A DNA stretch of 64,000 bases from Bradyrhizobium guangzhouense (GCF_004114955.1 NZ_CP030053.1:2294001-2358000); one strand, 5' to 3'; shown: positions 18,114 through 26,936, numbered from the stretch's first letter. Notes: generated by a model not told the origin, from the sequence alone. Numbers and translations: made by a program.

Positions 18114-18252
18114 CCGACGTCCTTTGGCTTGACCGCGCGATGCTAACAGGCCTGTGGGGGATGGGAAGCGATAATTTTATACTTAAAGCAATTTTCAGGC
18201 CGCTCTCCGGCGCCACGGCATGCCGTATCAGTCGGCGCTTTCGTTGCAAAAA

Positions 18253-18265
18253 TTTGAAGGTTAAA
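18253..18265. promoter_or_regulatory. MarR-type operator candidate (TTTGAAGGTTAAA)
   Basis: This AT-rich site lies between the divergent hydrolase (18113) and SDR (18307) genes. It matches the two elements in front of marR at 23155 and 23224 and the one in front of the ligase gene at 23866: a TTTGA arm, an AAG core and a nearly mirrored TAAA arm. Repetition in front of linked genes supports a shared operator, most likely for the MarR protein encoded at 23254. Confidence 0.6.
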
Positions 18266-18306
18266 ATATATCGGAGAAACGATGAGCAGATCCTAGGGAG
18301 CAAGCT

Positions 18307-19068
18307 ATGTCCGGATTGCCGCATTCGCCGCACGCGTTGGTGACCGGTGGCGGTCGCGGCATCGGCCGGGCAATTGCGGGGGCTCTTGTGGGCGCCGGCG
18401 CCACGGTGACCGTGCTTGGCAGGAATACTGCTTCTCTCGAGGAAGCGATCAACGCGGGGGCCGCGCACCATGCCGCCGTTGCCGACGTCTCGGACGAAGC
18501 TGCGCTGAGGGCCGCCGTCGTCGTAGCGCAAGCGCGAAAGCCGATCGATATCCTGATCGCGAATGCCGGCAGCGCCGAATCCGCGCCGTTCTCGAAATCG
18601 GACAGTGCCCTTTTTGCGCGCATGATGGATGTTAATTTCATGGGCGTTGTCCACGCGATCGGTGCGGTGTTGCCTGACATGAAGGATCGCCCGTATGGAC
18701 GCATCGTGGCGATTGCATCGACGGCCGGCCTCAAGGGCTATGCATATGTGAGCGCGTACACGGCGGCAAAGCACGCTGTGGTCGGCCTTGTACGCTCGCT
18801 CGCGCTGGAGATCGCTGGCAGCAACGTGACCGTGAATGCCGTGTGCCCTGGCTTCACCGACACGGATCTCGTCGCTGGAAGCATCGACAATATCATGAAG
18901 AAGACCGGACGAACCCGCGAGCAGGCAATCGCCGAGCTCGCGAAGCACAATCCGCAAGGGCGTCTGATCACGCCACAGGAAGTCGCGAATGCCGTGCTGT
19001 GGTTATGCAGCGAGAACGCCAGCGCGATCACCGGGCAGGCGATTGCGGTCGCCGGCGGCGAAATCTAG
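18307..19068 (+). CDS. SDR family NAD(P)-dependent oxidoreductase
   Basis: A 253-residue short-chain dehydrogenase. The cofactor motif TGGGRGIGRAIAGAL starts near residue 13, NAG follows at ILIANAGSAE, and the catalytic serine and Tyr-x3-Lys are in IASTAGLKG and YTAAKHA. The C-terminal SAITGQAIAVAGGEI closes the fold. Probably oxidises a 3-hydroxyacyl-CoA or alicyclic alcohol. GGGAG precedes the ATG. An enoyl-CoA hydratase gene follows after 42 bases, so the two act in neighbouring beta-oxidation-like steps. A putative MarR operator lies 42 bases upstream. Confidence 0.88.
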   Translation: MSGLPHSPHALVTGGGRGIGRAIAGALVGAGATVTVLGRNTASLEEAINAGAAHHAAVADVSDEAALRAAVVVAQARKPIDILIANAGSAESAPFSKSDSALFARMMDVNFMGVVHAIGAVLPDMKDRPYGRIVAIASTAGLKGYAYVSAYTAAKHAVVGLVRSLALEIAGSNVTVNAVCPGFTDTDLVAGSIDNIMKKTGRTREQAIAELAKHNPQGRLITPQEVANAVLWLCSENASAITGQAIAVAGGEI

Positions 19069-19110
19069 CGTCGTGGCGCAGGTGAGGAACACGGAAGCCA
19101 AGGAGATCGC

Positions 19111-19947
19111 ATGAGCAGACCAGCCAATCCCGTCACCGTGCCACTCGCGGACTATTCGCCGCAACATTTCCTGCTGGCCGTTGTCGAGGGCGTTGCCACC
19201 GTGACGCTCAACCGCCCGGAGCGGAAGAATCCGCTGACATTCGAGAGTTATCGTGAGCTGACGGATTTCTTCCGCGCGTGCGCCTTCGACGACGCGGTCA
19301 AGTGTATCGTCGTCACCGGTGCCGGCGGCAATTTCTCGTCTGGCGGCGACGTGTTCGAGATCATCGGCCCGCTCGTCAAGATGGATACCAGGGGTCTGAC
19401 CGCCTTCACCCGAATGACCGGCGATCTGGTCAAAGCGATGCGGGCCTGCCCGCAACCGATTGTGGCCGCGGTCGAAGGCATCTGCGCCGGCGCCGGTGCA
19501 ATCATCGCCATGGCGTCGGATATGCGGCTCGCTGCGAGTGGAGCCAAGGTGGCGTTCCTGTTCAACAAGGTCGGCCTTGCAGGCTGTGACATGGGCGCCT
19601 GTGCGATCCTGCCGCGGATCATCGGGCAAGCTCGCGCCTCCGAGCTGCTCTACACCGGCCGCTTCATGACCGCGGAGGAGGGTGAACGGTGGGGCTTTTT
19701 CAGCCGCATCGTGACGCCGGAGCAGGTGCTGCCCCAGGCCCGGCTGCTGGCCACGCAGATTGCGGAAGGGCCGACGTTCGGCAACACGATGACCAAGCGC
19801 ATGCTGGCGATGGAATGGGCGATGTCGGTAGAGGAGGCGATCGAAGCGGAGGCCATTGCCCAGGCTCTGTGCATGACGACGGCCGATTTCGAACGCGCCT
19901 TTCAGGCCTTCGCCAACAAGGTCAAACCGGTCTTCAGGGGCGACTGA
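19111..19947 (+). CDS. Enoyl-CoA hydratase/isomerase family protein
   Basis: A 278-residue crotonase-fold protein. The first oxyanion segment is [11 protein letters not shown] near residue 72 and the second is [16 protein letters not shown] near residue 128; acidic residues expected of a hydratase are only partly recognisable, so isomerase or hydrolase activity is possible. The C-terminal [14 protein letters not shown] helix is typical. CAAGGAGATCGC gives a strong ribosome binding site. It lies between the SDR and an FAD monooxygenase gene and most likely hydrates a ring-derived or ring-opened enoyl-CoA. Confidence 0.88.
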   Translation: MSRPANPVTVPLADYSPQHFLLAVVEGVATVTLNRPERKNPLTFESYRELTDFFRACAFDDAVKCIVVTGAGGNFSSGGDVFEIIGPLVKMDTRGLTAFTRMTGDLVKAMRACPQPIVAAVEGICAGAGAIIAMASDMRLAASGAKVAFLFNKVGLAGCDMGACAILPRIIGQARASELLYTGRFMTAEEGERWGFFSRIVTPEQVLPQARLLATQIAEGPTFGNTMTKRMLAMEWAMSVEEAIEAEAIAQALCMTTADFERAFQAFANKVKPVFRGD

Positions 19948-20089
19948 GCGGCGGTTTCGGCCGCAAAATTAAGCCTAAGCCCAAGAGCGTGGCCGAGGGC
20001 GGGGTGGAGGCGACAAAGCCGCTTGCGGCGGGGGGACCGACCGTGCGACGTTCGCCCCGTTGCCTGTGTATCGAGTGGAGTTGAGGGCG

Positions 20090-21340
20090 ATGAAGGCGAT
20101 TATCGTCGGTGGCGGTATCGGTGGTCTCACCACGGCTTTGATGCTGCGGGCTCGCGGCATTGGATGCGAGATTTTCGAGCAATCCGATACGATCCGCGAA
20201 CTCGGCGTCGGCATCAACACGCTGCCGCACGCCATGCGAGAGCTCGCCGGCCTGGGCCTACTGCAGAAGCTAGACGACGTCGCGATCCGTACTGACCAGC
20301 TCTACTACCTCAACCGCCACGGCCAGGAAGTCTGGCGCGAGGCCCGTGGCATCGACGCCGGCCACGACGTGCCGCAATTCTCGATCCATCGCGGCCGCCT
20401 CCAGGGCGTCATCCACCGCGCCGTCGAGGAGAGGCTCGGACCCGAAGCGATCCACACCGGCTGTCGGCTCGGCGCCTTCACCCAGGACGAGGGCGGTGTT
20501 ACCGCATATTTCTTCGATCGCGCCGGTGCGCACATCCGCACCGTGCGCGGCGATATCCTGATTGGTGCCGACGGCATCCATTCGCGCGTGCGCGACACCC
20601 TGTTTCCGAACGAGGGACCGCCGTGCTGGAACGGTCTGATGCTTTGGCGCGGTGCGCGCGATTGGCCGCTGTTCCTCACCGGAAAATCGATGATCGTGGC
20701 CGGTGGCCTCAATGCCAAGGTGGTCGTCTATCCAATCGCCGAGGGATCGAGCCCGGCGAGCCGTCTCACCAACTGGGCGGTGCTAGTGAAGGTGGGCGAA
20801 GGCAATGCGCCGCCCCCGCGGAAGGAAGATTGGTCACGGCCGGGCCGGCGCGAGGAGTTGATGCCGCATGTCGCGCGCTTCTCGGTGCCTTACATCGACG
20901 TAAAGAGCCTAATTTCGGCGACGCCGGAGTTCTATGAATATCCGACTTGCGACCGTGATCCCTTGCCCTGTTGGTCGTCCGGACGCGTCACGCTGCTCGG
21001 CGATGCCGCGCATCCCATGTATCCGGTCGGCTCCAACGGCGCCTCGCAGGCGATCCTTGATGCGCGCTGCCTCGCCGACGCGCTTGTTCGTGCCGAGCAT
21101 CCACGCCAGGCGTTGATTGAGTATGAGAAGAAGCGCCTGCCGATGACGGCGGAAATCGTGCGCTCCAATCGCCGTGGCGGGCCCGAGGGTGTGATTGACG
21201 CCGTCGAGCAGCTTGCGCCCGACGGTTTTGACAATGTCGATAACGTGCTGAGCTATTCCCAGCGCGAGGCGATCGTGCGGGGTTATGCCAGCAAGGCGGG
21301 CTTCGCCGCGGTCCCGGGACTTGCGGCGGTGCGCGCCTAA
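20090..21340 (+). CDS. FAD-dependent aromatic monooxygenase (class A flavoprotein)
   Basis: A 416-residue single-component flavin hydroxylase. The dinucleotide motif GGGIGGLTTALMLRARG is at the N-terminus, the DG motif is LIGADGIHSRVR and the second FAD motif is LLGDAAHPMYPVGSNGASQAI near residue 300. This is the salicylate / 3-hydroxybenzoate hydroxylase group, which hydroxylates phenolic or aminobenzoate rings with NAD(P)H. The ATG at 20090 follows TTGAGGGCG; a frame open to 20060 adds no family residues. The neighbouring enzymes act on CoA esters, so the substrate could be an aryl-CoA. A weak match to the MarR element (19967-19979) sits upstream. Confidence 0.85.
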   Translation: MKAIIVGGGIGGLTTALMLRARGIGCEIFEQSDTIRELGVGINTLPHAMRELAGLGLLQKLDDVAIRTDQLYYLNRHGQEVWREARGIDAGHDVPQFSIHRGRLQGVIHRAVEERLGPEAIHTGCRLGAFTQDEGGVTAYFFDRAGAHIRTVRGDILIGADGIHSRVRDTLFPNEGPPCWNGLMLWRGARDWPLFLTGKSMIVAGGLNAKVVVYPIAEGSSPASRLTNWAVLVKVGEGNAPPPRKEDWSRPGRREELMPHVARFSVPYIDVKSLISATPEFYEYPTCDRDPLPCWSSGRVTLLGDAAHPMYPVGSNGASQAILDARCLADALVRAEHPRQALIEYEKKRLPMTAEIVRSNRRGGPEGVIDAVEQLAPDGFDNVDNVLSYSQREAIVRGYASKAGFAAVPGLAAVRA

Positions 21341-21349
21341 ACCGCGCTC

Positions 21350-21808
21350 TTAGCCGGCGCCGGGAGGCGGCGGCAAGAAGTGGATGTTGAACTCGGCGGC
21401 CATCGCTACCACGTCCTCCGGCTTCTGTTCCTTCATGTTGTGAAGGCCCCAGAACAGGTCGAACAGCTTTTTGGTCGGCGACACCCAGAACAGTACTTTT
21501 GCGGTTTGGTCCGACTTGTTGAAGATGCCGTGTGGCACGCCCATGCCGAGCCGGATCAAGTCGCCGGGCGTTGCCTGCGCCTCTGAATTGCCGAGCACGA
21601 AGTCGAGCTTGCCCTCCAGCATGTAGAGATATTCGTCCTGATCAGGATGAATGTGTGGCGGCACGAATGTGCCCGGCGGCAATGTCGCGTGCCAGGAGAA
21701 GCTGTTCTCGCTGTTGCTCTTCGGCACATAGGTCTGGCCCAGGATGTTCCAGGAAATGCCCTGGATGCCCTCATTGGCCCGCGTGATGCCGGTGATTTCG
21801 CTCTTCAT
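21350..21808 (-). CDS. Cupin-domain protein
   Basis: A 152-residue single-domain cupin. The metal motif is read from PPHIHPDQDEYLYMLEG (two histidines and a glutamate) near residue 58, and the second motif has the histidine of GMGVPHGIFNKS near residue 95. Small cupins beside aromatic genes can be dioxygenases, isomerases or binding proteins, so I assign no reaction. It lies directly upstream of, and in the opposite direction order to, the FAD monooxygenase (tail to tail), and shares a strand with the solute-binding protein gene behind it. Confidence 0.8.
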   Translation of the reverse strand: MKSEITGITRANEGIQGISWNILGQTYVPKSNSENSFSWHATLPPGTFVPPHIHPDQDEYLYMLEGKLDFVLGNSEAQATPGDLIRLGMGVPHGIFNKSDQTAKVLFWVSPTKKLFDLFWGLHNMKEQKPEDVVAMAAEFNIHFLPPPPGAG

Positions 21809-21838
21809 GGTATTCCTCCCTTAACGCGACGCGCGGCC

Positions 21839-23014
21839 TTAGTTTGCCGCCTTGCAATCCTTGGCGTAACGGTCGCCGTAGTTCTCAAAGACCTTCTGGA
21901 CGATCTCGGTCTGGAACTTGCCGTCCGGACGCTTGGCAACCTTGGTCAGGTAAAAGTCCTGGATCGGATAGCCGTTGGTGTTGAATTTGAACGAACCGCG
22001 CAACGACGTGAAGTCCGCCTTCTTCAAGGCAGTCCCGACGGCATCCTTGTTGGAGAGGTCGCCCTTCACTCCCTTGACCGCGCTGTCGATCAGCATCGCT
22101 GCGTCATATCCCTGCATGGCATAGGTACCCGGCACGCTGTTATAGGCGGCCTCGTAGGCCGCGACGAACTTCTTGTTCTGGGGATTGTCGAGATTGGGCG
22201 CCCAGTTCGCGCCGCCAAACATGCCAACAGCCGCGTCCTGCTGCGCGGGCAGTGTCGATTCATCGACGGTGAAAGCTGAAAGCACCGGAACGCTGTCAGC
22301 AAGGCCGGCCTGCTTGTACTGCTTGACCAGATTGACGCCGAGGCCACCTGGCATGAACGTGAAGAGAGCATCGGGCTTCTGCGCCGAGATCTTGGAAAGC
22401 TCGGGCTGGAAGTCCAGCGTGTTGAGCGGCATGTAGGATTCTTCGACAATCTCGCCCTTGTAGGCGAGCTTGAAGCCGGCGACCGAGTCCTTACCGGCCT
22501 GATAATTCGGCACCATCAGATACATGCGCTTGTAGCCGCGATCCTGCGCGACCTTGCCCAGGACCTCGTGGACCTGGTCGTTCTGATAGGACGTCACATA
22601 GAAGAACGGGTTGCAGTCCTTGCCAGCGAATGTCGACGGACCCGCATTCGGGCTGATCAGGAAGGTCTTGGATTCCGTGACCGGACGGTGGATCGCCTGA
22701 AGGATGTTGGAGAAGATCGGTCCGACCACGAAGTCGACCTTGTCACGCTCCAGCAGGCCCTTGACCTTGGTCACAGCCGCATCCGGCTTGAGCTCATCGT
22801 CCACCACGATCACTTCGACATCACGGCCCCCCATCTTGCTGCCGAGATCCTTCACCGCGAGGGCAAAGCCGTCACGAACCTGCTGACCGAGCGCGGCAGC
22901 CGGTCCGGAGAGGGTCACGATCACGCCCAGCTTGATCTTCTCTTGTGCGAGGGCAGGGCTCATCGCGGTGCCGAGGACAAGTGCGGCTGCGGCCAAGGTC
23001 AGTTGCGTCTTCAT
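21839..23014 (-). CDS. Branched-chain amino acid / aromatic acid type ABC solute-binding protein
   Basis: A 391-residue LivK-type periplasmic binding protein. A signal peptide (MKTQLTLAAAALVLGTAMSPALAQE) is followed by KIKLGVIVTLSGPAAALGQQ, the usual first strand, and by the DVEVIVVDDELKPDAAVTKVKGLLERDKVD segment. In alphaproteobacteria such proteins often bind benzoate- or coumarate-like acids. The ATG at 23014 is chosen because it yields the signal peptide. Permease and ATPase genes are absent here, so the partner importer must be elsewhere. The gene is divergent from marR, with two operator-like sites between. Confidence 0.88.
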   Translation of the reverse strand: MKTQLTLAAAALVLGTAMSPALAQEKIKLGVIVTLSGPAAALGQQVRDGFALAVKDLGSKMGGRDVEVIVVDDELKPDAAVTKVKGLLERDKVDFVVGPIFSNILQAIHRPVTESKTFLISPNAGPSTFAGKDCNPFFYVTSYQNDQVHEVLGKVAQDRGYKRMYLMVPNYQAGKDSVAGFKLAYKGEIVEESYMPLNTLDFQPELSKISAQKPDALFTFMPGGLGVNLVKQYKQAGLADSVPVLSAFTVDESTLPAQQDAAVGMFGGANWAPNLDNPQNKKFVAAYEAAYNSVPGTYAMQGYDAAMLIDSAVKGVKGDLSNKDAVGTALKKADFTSLRGSFKFNTNGYPIQDFYLTKVAKRPDGKFQTEIVQKVFENYGDRYAKDCKAAN

Positions 23015-23154
23015 GATCAATCCCCCGATTGCGCCTGCACTGCAAGCTGCGTACTCCGTGCCAAGCTTATGCCGATGATGGCGTTCGCGGCAAGCCAAGC
23101 TCAAGGTCGCCGTCGTCGTGCGGGGAGCGGCGCATGCAAGCGGCGCGCCAATTA

Positions 23155-23167
23155 TTTGAAGCCTAAA
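23155..23167. promoter_or_regulatory. MarR-type operator candidate (TTTGAAGCCTAAA)
   Basis: First of two elements in the region between the solute-binding protein gene (start 23014) and marR (start 23254). It is the same 13-base pattern as at 18253 and 23866. Confidence 0.65.
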
Positions 23168-23223
23168 GAAATCCGCGCTCGGTCGATTGTTGTAGCTTTG
23201 GGCTTGCGGCCGGCGTCGATTTA

Positions 23224-23236
23224 TTTGAAGCTCAAA
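23224..23236. promoter_or_regulatory. MarR-type operator candidate (TTTGAAGCTCAAA)
   Basis: The most symmetric copy: TTTGA and TCAAA are perfect inverted arms around AGC. It lies 18 bases before the marR GTG, so binding would block transcription or translation start of marR itself, which suggests autoregulation. Confidence 0.7.
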
Positions 23237-23253
23237 ACGTTGGGGAATCCTGG

Positions 23254-23781
23254 GTGGCGCAAATGCCGACCGTGAGTGATTGCATCGAAATGCTCGATTC
23301 CGAGACCAAGGCCGTCGAAACGCCGGAGGATCATGCCGAAGAGCTCCGGCTGTGGTTGCGTCTGCTCACCTGCACGACCCTGATCGAAGGCGAGGTTCGC
23401 GGCCGGCTGCGGCAGCGCTTCGACGTCACGCTGCCGCGTTTCGATCTGATGGCGCAGCTCGATAAGGCGCCCGACGGCATGACGCTGTCTGACGTCTCCA
23501 AGCGCATGATGGTGTCCAACGGCAACGTCACCGGTCTCGTCGAACGCCTCGTGGAATCCGGCCATCTCGACCGGCGCACCTCGGAGACCGACCGCCGCGT
23601 TCAGGTCATCCGCCTGACGAAGCTCGGTCGTGCCGAGTTTCGCAGGATGGCTGCAGAACATGAGACCTGGATCGCCGATCTCTTTGCCGACCTGACGCCC
23701 AAGGATGTGCGGGAGCTGATGCGGCTGCTGGCCAAGACCAAGGCGTCGGCGCAGAAATCTGCCGCGCGTCGCAAGCCCTGA
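23254..23781 (+). CDS. MarR family transcriptional regulator
   Basis: A 175-residue winged-helix regulator. The DNA-binding part reads MTLSDVSKRMMVSNGNVTGLVERLVESGHLDRR followed by the wing ETDRRVQVIRLTKLGRAEF, and outer helices supply dimerisation. MarR proteins near aryl-CoA ligase genes commonly act as repressors released by a CoA thioester or free acid. GTG at 23254 has GGGGA upstream; an ATG at 23263 is nearly as good. It is flanked by repeated TTTGAAGCCTAAA-like elements and probably controls the divergent solute-binding protein gene, itself, the ligase gene at 23930 and the SDR operon at 18307. Confidence 0.9.
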   Translation: MAQMPTVSDCIEMLDSETKAVETPEDHAEELRLWLRLLTCTTLIEGEVRGRLRQRFDVTLPRFDLMAQLDKAPDGMTLSDVSKRMMVSNGNVTGLVERLVESGHLDRRTSETDRRVQVIRLTKLGRAEFRRMAAEHETWIADLFADLTPKDVRELMRLLAKTKASAQKSAARRKP

Positions 23782-23865
23782 ATCCAAGGGCCGAGGCGCC
23801 TCCAATCCCCACCTTGCCGTAGGAAAATGCATGGGATCCCCAAAATCCGCTATTGCGCAAAATTG

Positions 23866-23878
23866 TTTTAAGCCTAAA
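23866..23878. promoter_or_regulatory. MarR-type operator candidate (TTTTAAGCCTAAA)
   Basis: Sits between the marR stop and the ligase gene, 51 bases before its ATG. It shares AAGCCTAAA with the copy at 23155 and differs at one base of the left arm. Confidence 0.6.
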
Positions 23879-23929
23879 ATGTTTTCTGTGAGTGCTGCCG
23901 GGTGCTTTCCATGCGCAAAGGAGCGTGCG

Positions 23930-25621
23930 ATGGCCAACGCTGCCAAGGTTCATGTCTCGGGCTTGCCTGGCGGCGACGCCGCAAGCGCCCATGTCGATAC
24001 ATTCGCGCGGCAGCATCTGCCGCCGCCTGACCTTTGGCCGGAATTCATCTACACGCGACCGGAGCTGCGCTATCCGGCGCGATTGAATTGCGTAAGCTAT
24101 TTCCTCGATCGCTGGGTCGAGCAGGGGCACGGCGATGCGCCCTGCGTCATCAGTCCCGCCGTCAGCTACACTTATCGCGAATTGCAGGAGCTGGTGAACC
24201 GCATCGCCAATGTGCTGGTCGGCAAGCTCGGACTCGTCACTGGTGGCCGCGTGCTGCTGCGCTCCGCCAACAGCCCGATGATGGTCGCGGCCTATCTCGC
24301 GGTGATCAAGGCCGGCGGCATCTGCGTGGCGACGATGCCATTGTTGCGCGCCAAGGAGCTATCCTATCCGATCCAGAAGGCGGAGATCACGCTCGCGCTC
24401 TGCGACGGGAAGCTCTCCGACGAGATGGAGAAGGCAAAGCTGGCCGCGCCCGGACTCAAACAGGTGGTCTATTGGGGCAACGGTGCTTCCGACTCGCTCG
24501 AGGCGCTGATCGCGGATGCGGGCCCTGAGTTTACGGCGGTTGATACCGCCTCTGACGATATCTGCCTGATTGCATTCACGTCGGGTACAACAGGCGATCC
24601 CAAGGGCACCATGCATTTCCATCGCGACATGCTGGCAGTGTGTGACGGCTATGCACGGAACATCTTGCGGGCCGGGCAGAAGGACCGCTTCGTCGGCTCG
24701 GCGCCGCTTGCATTCACCTTCGGTTTCGGAGGCGTACTGTTCCCGATGCATATCGGTGCTTCGTTTGTCGTACTGGAGAAGACGACGCCCGATGACATCC
24801 TCTCGGCGATCGAACAGTACAAGACGACAATCTGCTTTACGGCGCCGACAGCTTACCGCGCTATGATCGGCAAGCTTCCGGGTCGCAACATTTCTTCGCT
24901 TCGAAAGTGTGTCTCCGCCGGAGAGACGCTTCCCAAGCCGACATTCGATGCATGGCTGAAGGCCACTGGTATCAAGCTGATGGACGGCATCGGTTCGACC
25001 GAGCTGCTACACATCTTCATCAGCGCGACTGAGGACGAAATCCGCCCCGGTGCGACCGGCAAGCCTGTTCCCGGCTATGAGGCGAAGATCGTCGATGATG
25101 ACGGCAACGATTTGCCGCCGGGTACGATGGGGAAGCTCGCTGTGCGCGGGCCGACCGGCTGCCGTTATCTCGCCGACGAGCGGCAGCGCAAATACGTCCA
25201 GAACGGCTGGAACATCACCGGCGACACCTATCTGATGGATGGCGACGGCTACTTCTGGTACCAATCGCGCTCCGACGACATGATCGTGTCAGCCGGTTAC
25301 AATATCGCTGGTACGGATGTGGAAGCTGCGTTGCTCACGCATCCTGCTGTCGCCGAGTGCGGTGTCGTCGGTGCGCCGGACGAGGCGCGCGGGATGATCG
25401 TGAAGGCCTATGTCGTAGCGGCATCCGGTGTGACGCCGGATACAAAGCTCGCGTCCGAGTTGCAGGAGCATGTCAAACGCGAGATCGCGCCGTACAAGTA
25501 CCCGCGCGCGATCGAGTTCGTGACACAGCTGCCGAAGACCGAGACCGGCAAACTGAAGCGCTTCGCCTTGCGACAACTGGCGCAGGCGGCCGAGACATCC
25601 TCAGGAGTCGCGGCAGAATGA
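23930..25621 (+). CDS. Benzoate/2-aminobenzoate-CoA ligase type AMP-dependent synthetase
   Basis: A 563-residue adenylate-forming ligase of the aryl-CoA ligase branch. It has the N-terminal WPEFIYTRPELRYPARLNC block seen in 2-aminobenzoate-CoA ligase relatives, A3 FTSGTTGDPKGTMHFH, A5 MDGIGSTELLHIF, the hinge region SDDMIVSAGYNIAG and terminal LPKTETGKLKRF. It would convert an aromatic acid to its CoA ester. AAAGGAGCGTGCG supports the ATG at 23930. Linkage to marR, an FAD monooxygenase and a RidA gene fits a pathway for benzoate-like or aminobenzoate-like acids; which acid is inference. Confidence 0.85.
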   Translation: MANAAKVHVSGLPGGDAASAHVDTFARQHLPPPDLWPEFIYTRPELRYPARLNCVSYFLDRWVEQGHGDAPCVISPAVSYTYRELQELVNRIANVLVGKLGLVTGGRVLLRSANSPMMVAAYLAVIKAGGICVATMPLLRAKELSYPIQKAEITLALCDGKLSDEMEKAKLAAPGLKQVVYWGNGASDSLEALIADAGPEFTAVDTASDDICLIAFTSGTTGDPKGTMHFHRDMLAVCDGYARNILRAGQKDRFVGSAPLAFTFGFGGVLFPMHIGASFVVLEKTTPDDILSAIEQYKTTICFTAPTAYRAMIGKLPGRNISSLRKCVSAGETLPKPTFDAWLKATGIKLMDGIGSTELLHIFISATEDEIRPGATGKPVPGYEAKIVDDDGNDLPPGTMGKLAVRGPTGCRYLADERQRKYVQNGWNITGDTYLMDGDGYFWYQSRSDDMIVSAGYNIAGTDVEAALLTHPAVAECGVVGAPDEARGMIVKAYVVAASGVTPDTKLASELQEHVKREIAPYKYPRAIEFVTQLPKTETGKLKRFALRQLAQAAETSSGVAAE

Positions 25622-25643
25622 GACGAGGAATCAGGAATTGTCC

Positions 25644-26102
25644 GTGACAACGCCGAAAGGCCCGCAGCTCGCGGTACTGCCGAGCGCCGCCGAAGATGCC
25701 GCGAGCCCGAGGGCTCAGGTGCTCCAGCCTTCCGGCTGGCCGATGCCGAAGGGCTATGCCAACGGCATGGCGGCCGAGGGACGCATCGTCGTCACGGGTG
25801 GTGTGATCGGCTGGGACGCGCAGGAGCGGCTCGTCGACGGCTTCGTCGCGCAGGTGCGCCAGACCCTGAGCAACATCGCCGAGATCCTGGCCGAGGCCGG
25901 CGCGCGGCCCGAGCATCTGGTGCGTTTGACCTGGTACGTGGTCGACATGGAGGAATACCTGACAAGCCTGAAGGAACTCGGCAAGATCTATCGCGCCGCA
26001 TTCGGTACGCACTATCCCGCGATGGCGCTGGTCCAAGTCGTGCGTCTGGTCGAGAAGGCGGCGCGCGTCGAGATCGAGGCCACCGCGGTCATTCCTCGCT
26101 GA
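25644..26102 (+). CDS. RidA family (YjgF/YER057c/UK114) protein
   Basis: A 152-residue RidA-superfamily protein, slightly long because of an extended N-terminus. The core reads VTGGVIGWD, QTLSNIAEILAEAGA, and a closing RLVEKAARVEIEATAVI; the arginine that marks deaminating RidA members is not seen at the end, so this may be a non-deaminating subfamily. RidA enzymes hydrolyse reactive enamines or imines. GTG at 25644 is used (AGGA seven bases upstream); TTG at 25638 is possible. It follows the ligase gene by 22 bases and may protect against nitrogen-containing intermediates of the pathway. Confidence 0.82.
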   Translation: MTTPKGPQLAVLPSAAEDAASPRAQVLQPSGWPMPKGYANGMAAEGRIVVTGGVIGWDAQERLVDGFVAQVRQTLSNIAEILAEAGARPEHLVRLTWYVVDMEEYLTSLKELGKIYRAAFGTHYPAMALVQVVRLVEKAARVEIEATAVIPR

Positions 26103-26128
26103 GTTGGTTCTCGCTCAGGCTTGCCATA

Positions 26129-26857
26129 TCAGCTTGCTTTGGCGAGATCGTCATCCTCGGGCGAGTTCAGATAGACGCCCGACATGGTGTCGACCCAGCA
26201 GAGATGGTCGTGCACCTTTTTGACGCCCTCGACGTTCTCGGCGGCGACGACTGCAGCCTGTCGTGACCGCTCCTCGGTGATGACGCCGCTCAAGTGGACG
26301 ATGCCGTCGCGCACGATGACGTTCAGCCCGAACGGGCACCAATCGTTCTTCTCCATGGCATCGATGATGCGGCCGCGGATGTGATCGTCGTCGGCGGTCG
26401 GGTCCGGCACCTCGCGCGCGAGCCCAGCGACGGCCTGCAACAGGTTGGCGCGCGAAACGATACCCACGACCTTGTCCCCGCGAACCACCGGCAGGCGCTT
26501 CACGTTGTTTCGTTCCATCAGGTCAACGATCTCGGCAAGCGCCGTATCCTCGGTGATGGTTAGGGGCGATGCAGTCATCACCTCGGAAACCTTGCGGCCG
26601 TGCTCGTGGACGAAGTCGCTGGCCGATTTGCCGGGCCCGAGGATGAACCGCAGCCACCTTCCGCGCTTGCGCCCGGTACCAATCTCGCTGCGCCGGATGA
26701 AGTCGCCTTCCGAGACCACACCGACCAGCTTGCCGCCGTCGTCGACTACAGTGAGGCCGCTGACATGGCGCTTCAACATGATGTTGGCCGCTTCGACGAT
26801 GCTGGTGTCCGGCGTGACTGAAATAACCGACCGGGTCATAATCTGGTGGGCGCGCAT
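26129..26857 (-). CDS. CBS-pair and BON domain protein
   Basis: A 242-residue protein with two CBS motifs (residues about 1-60 and 92-145: MTRSVISVTPDTSIVEAA and VMTASPLTITEDTALAEI) and a C-terminal BON domain (about 155-225, GIVHLSGVITEERSRQAA). CBS pairs sense adenosyl nucleotides and BON domains bind membranes or lipids, so a stress or energy sensor is likely; the regulated partner is unknown. A TTGA-N6-TCAA box lies 66 bases upstream of its ATG, in the region shared with the divergent PHA synthase gene, which suggests induction at low oxygen. Confidence 0.87.
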   Translation of the reverse strand: MRAHQIMTRSVISVTPDTSIVEAANIMLKRHVSGLTVVDDGGKLVGVVSEGDFIRRSEIGTGRKRGRWLRFILGPGKSASDFVHEHGRKVSEVMTASPLTITEDTALAEIVDLMERNNVKRLPVVRGDKVVGIVSRANLLQAVAGLAREVPDPTADDDHIRGRIIDAMEKNDWCPFGLNVIVRDGIVHLSGVITEERSRQAAVVAAENVEGVKKVHDHLCWVDTMSGVYLNSPEDDDLAKAS

Positions 26858-26922
26858 GGGGTACTCCGCTAGCTTGTCAAATTTTGATAGCGCAAACCTA
26901 GATCGCGTCCGGCGGTATGGTT

Positions 26923-26936
26923 TTGACGCATGTCAA
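26923..26936. promoter_or_regulatory. FixK/FNR box TTGACGCATGTCAA
   Basis: A perfect TTGA-N6-TCAA dyad (TTGAC-GCAT-GTCAA) between the divergent CBS-BON (26857) and PHA synthase (27066) genes, closer to the former. Confidence 0.75.

Noticed and set aside
19967..19979. Fifth copy of the MarR-type element (AATTAAGCCTAAG)
   Set aside because: Core AAGCCTAA matches but both outer arms are poor, so it is not listed as a feature.
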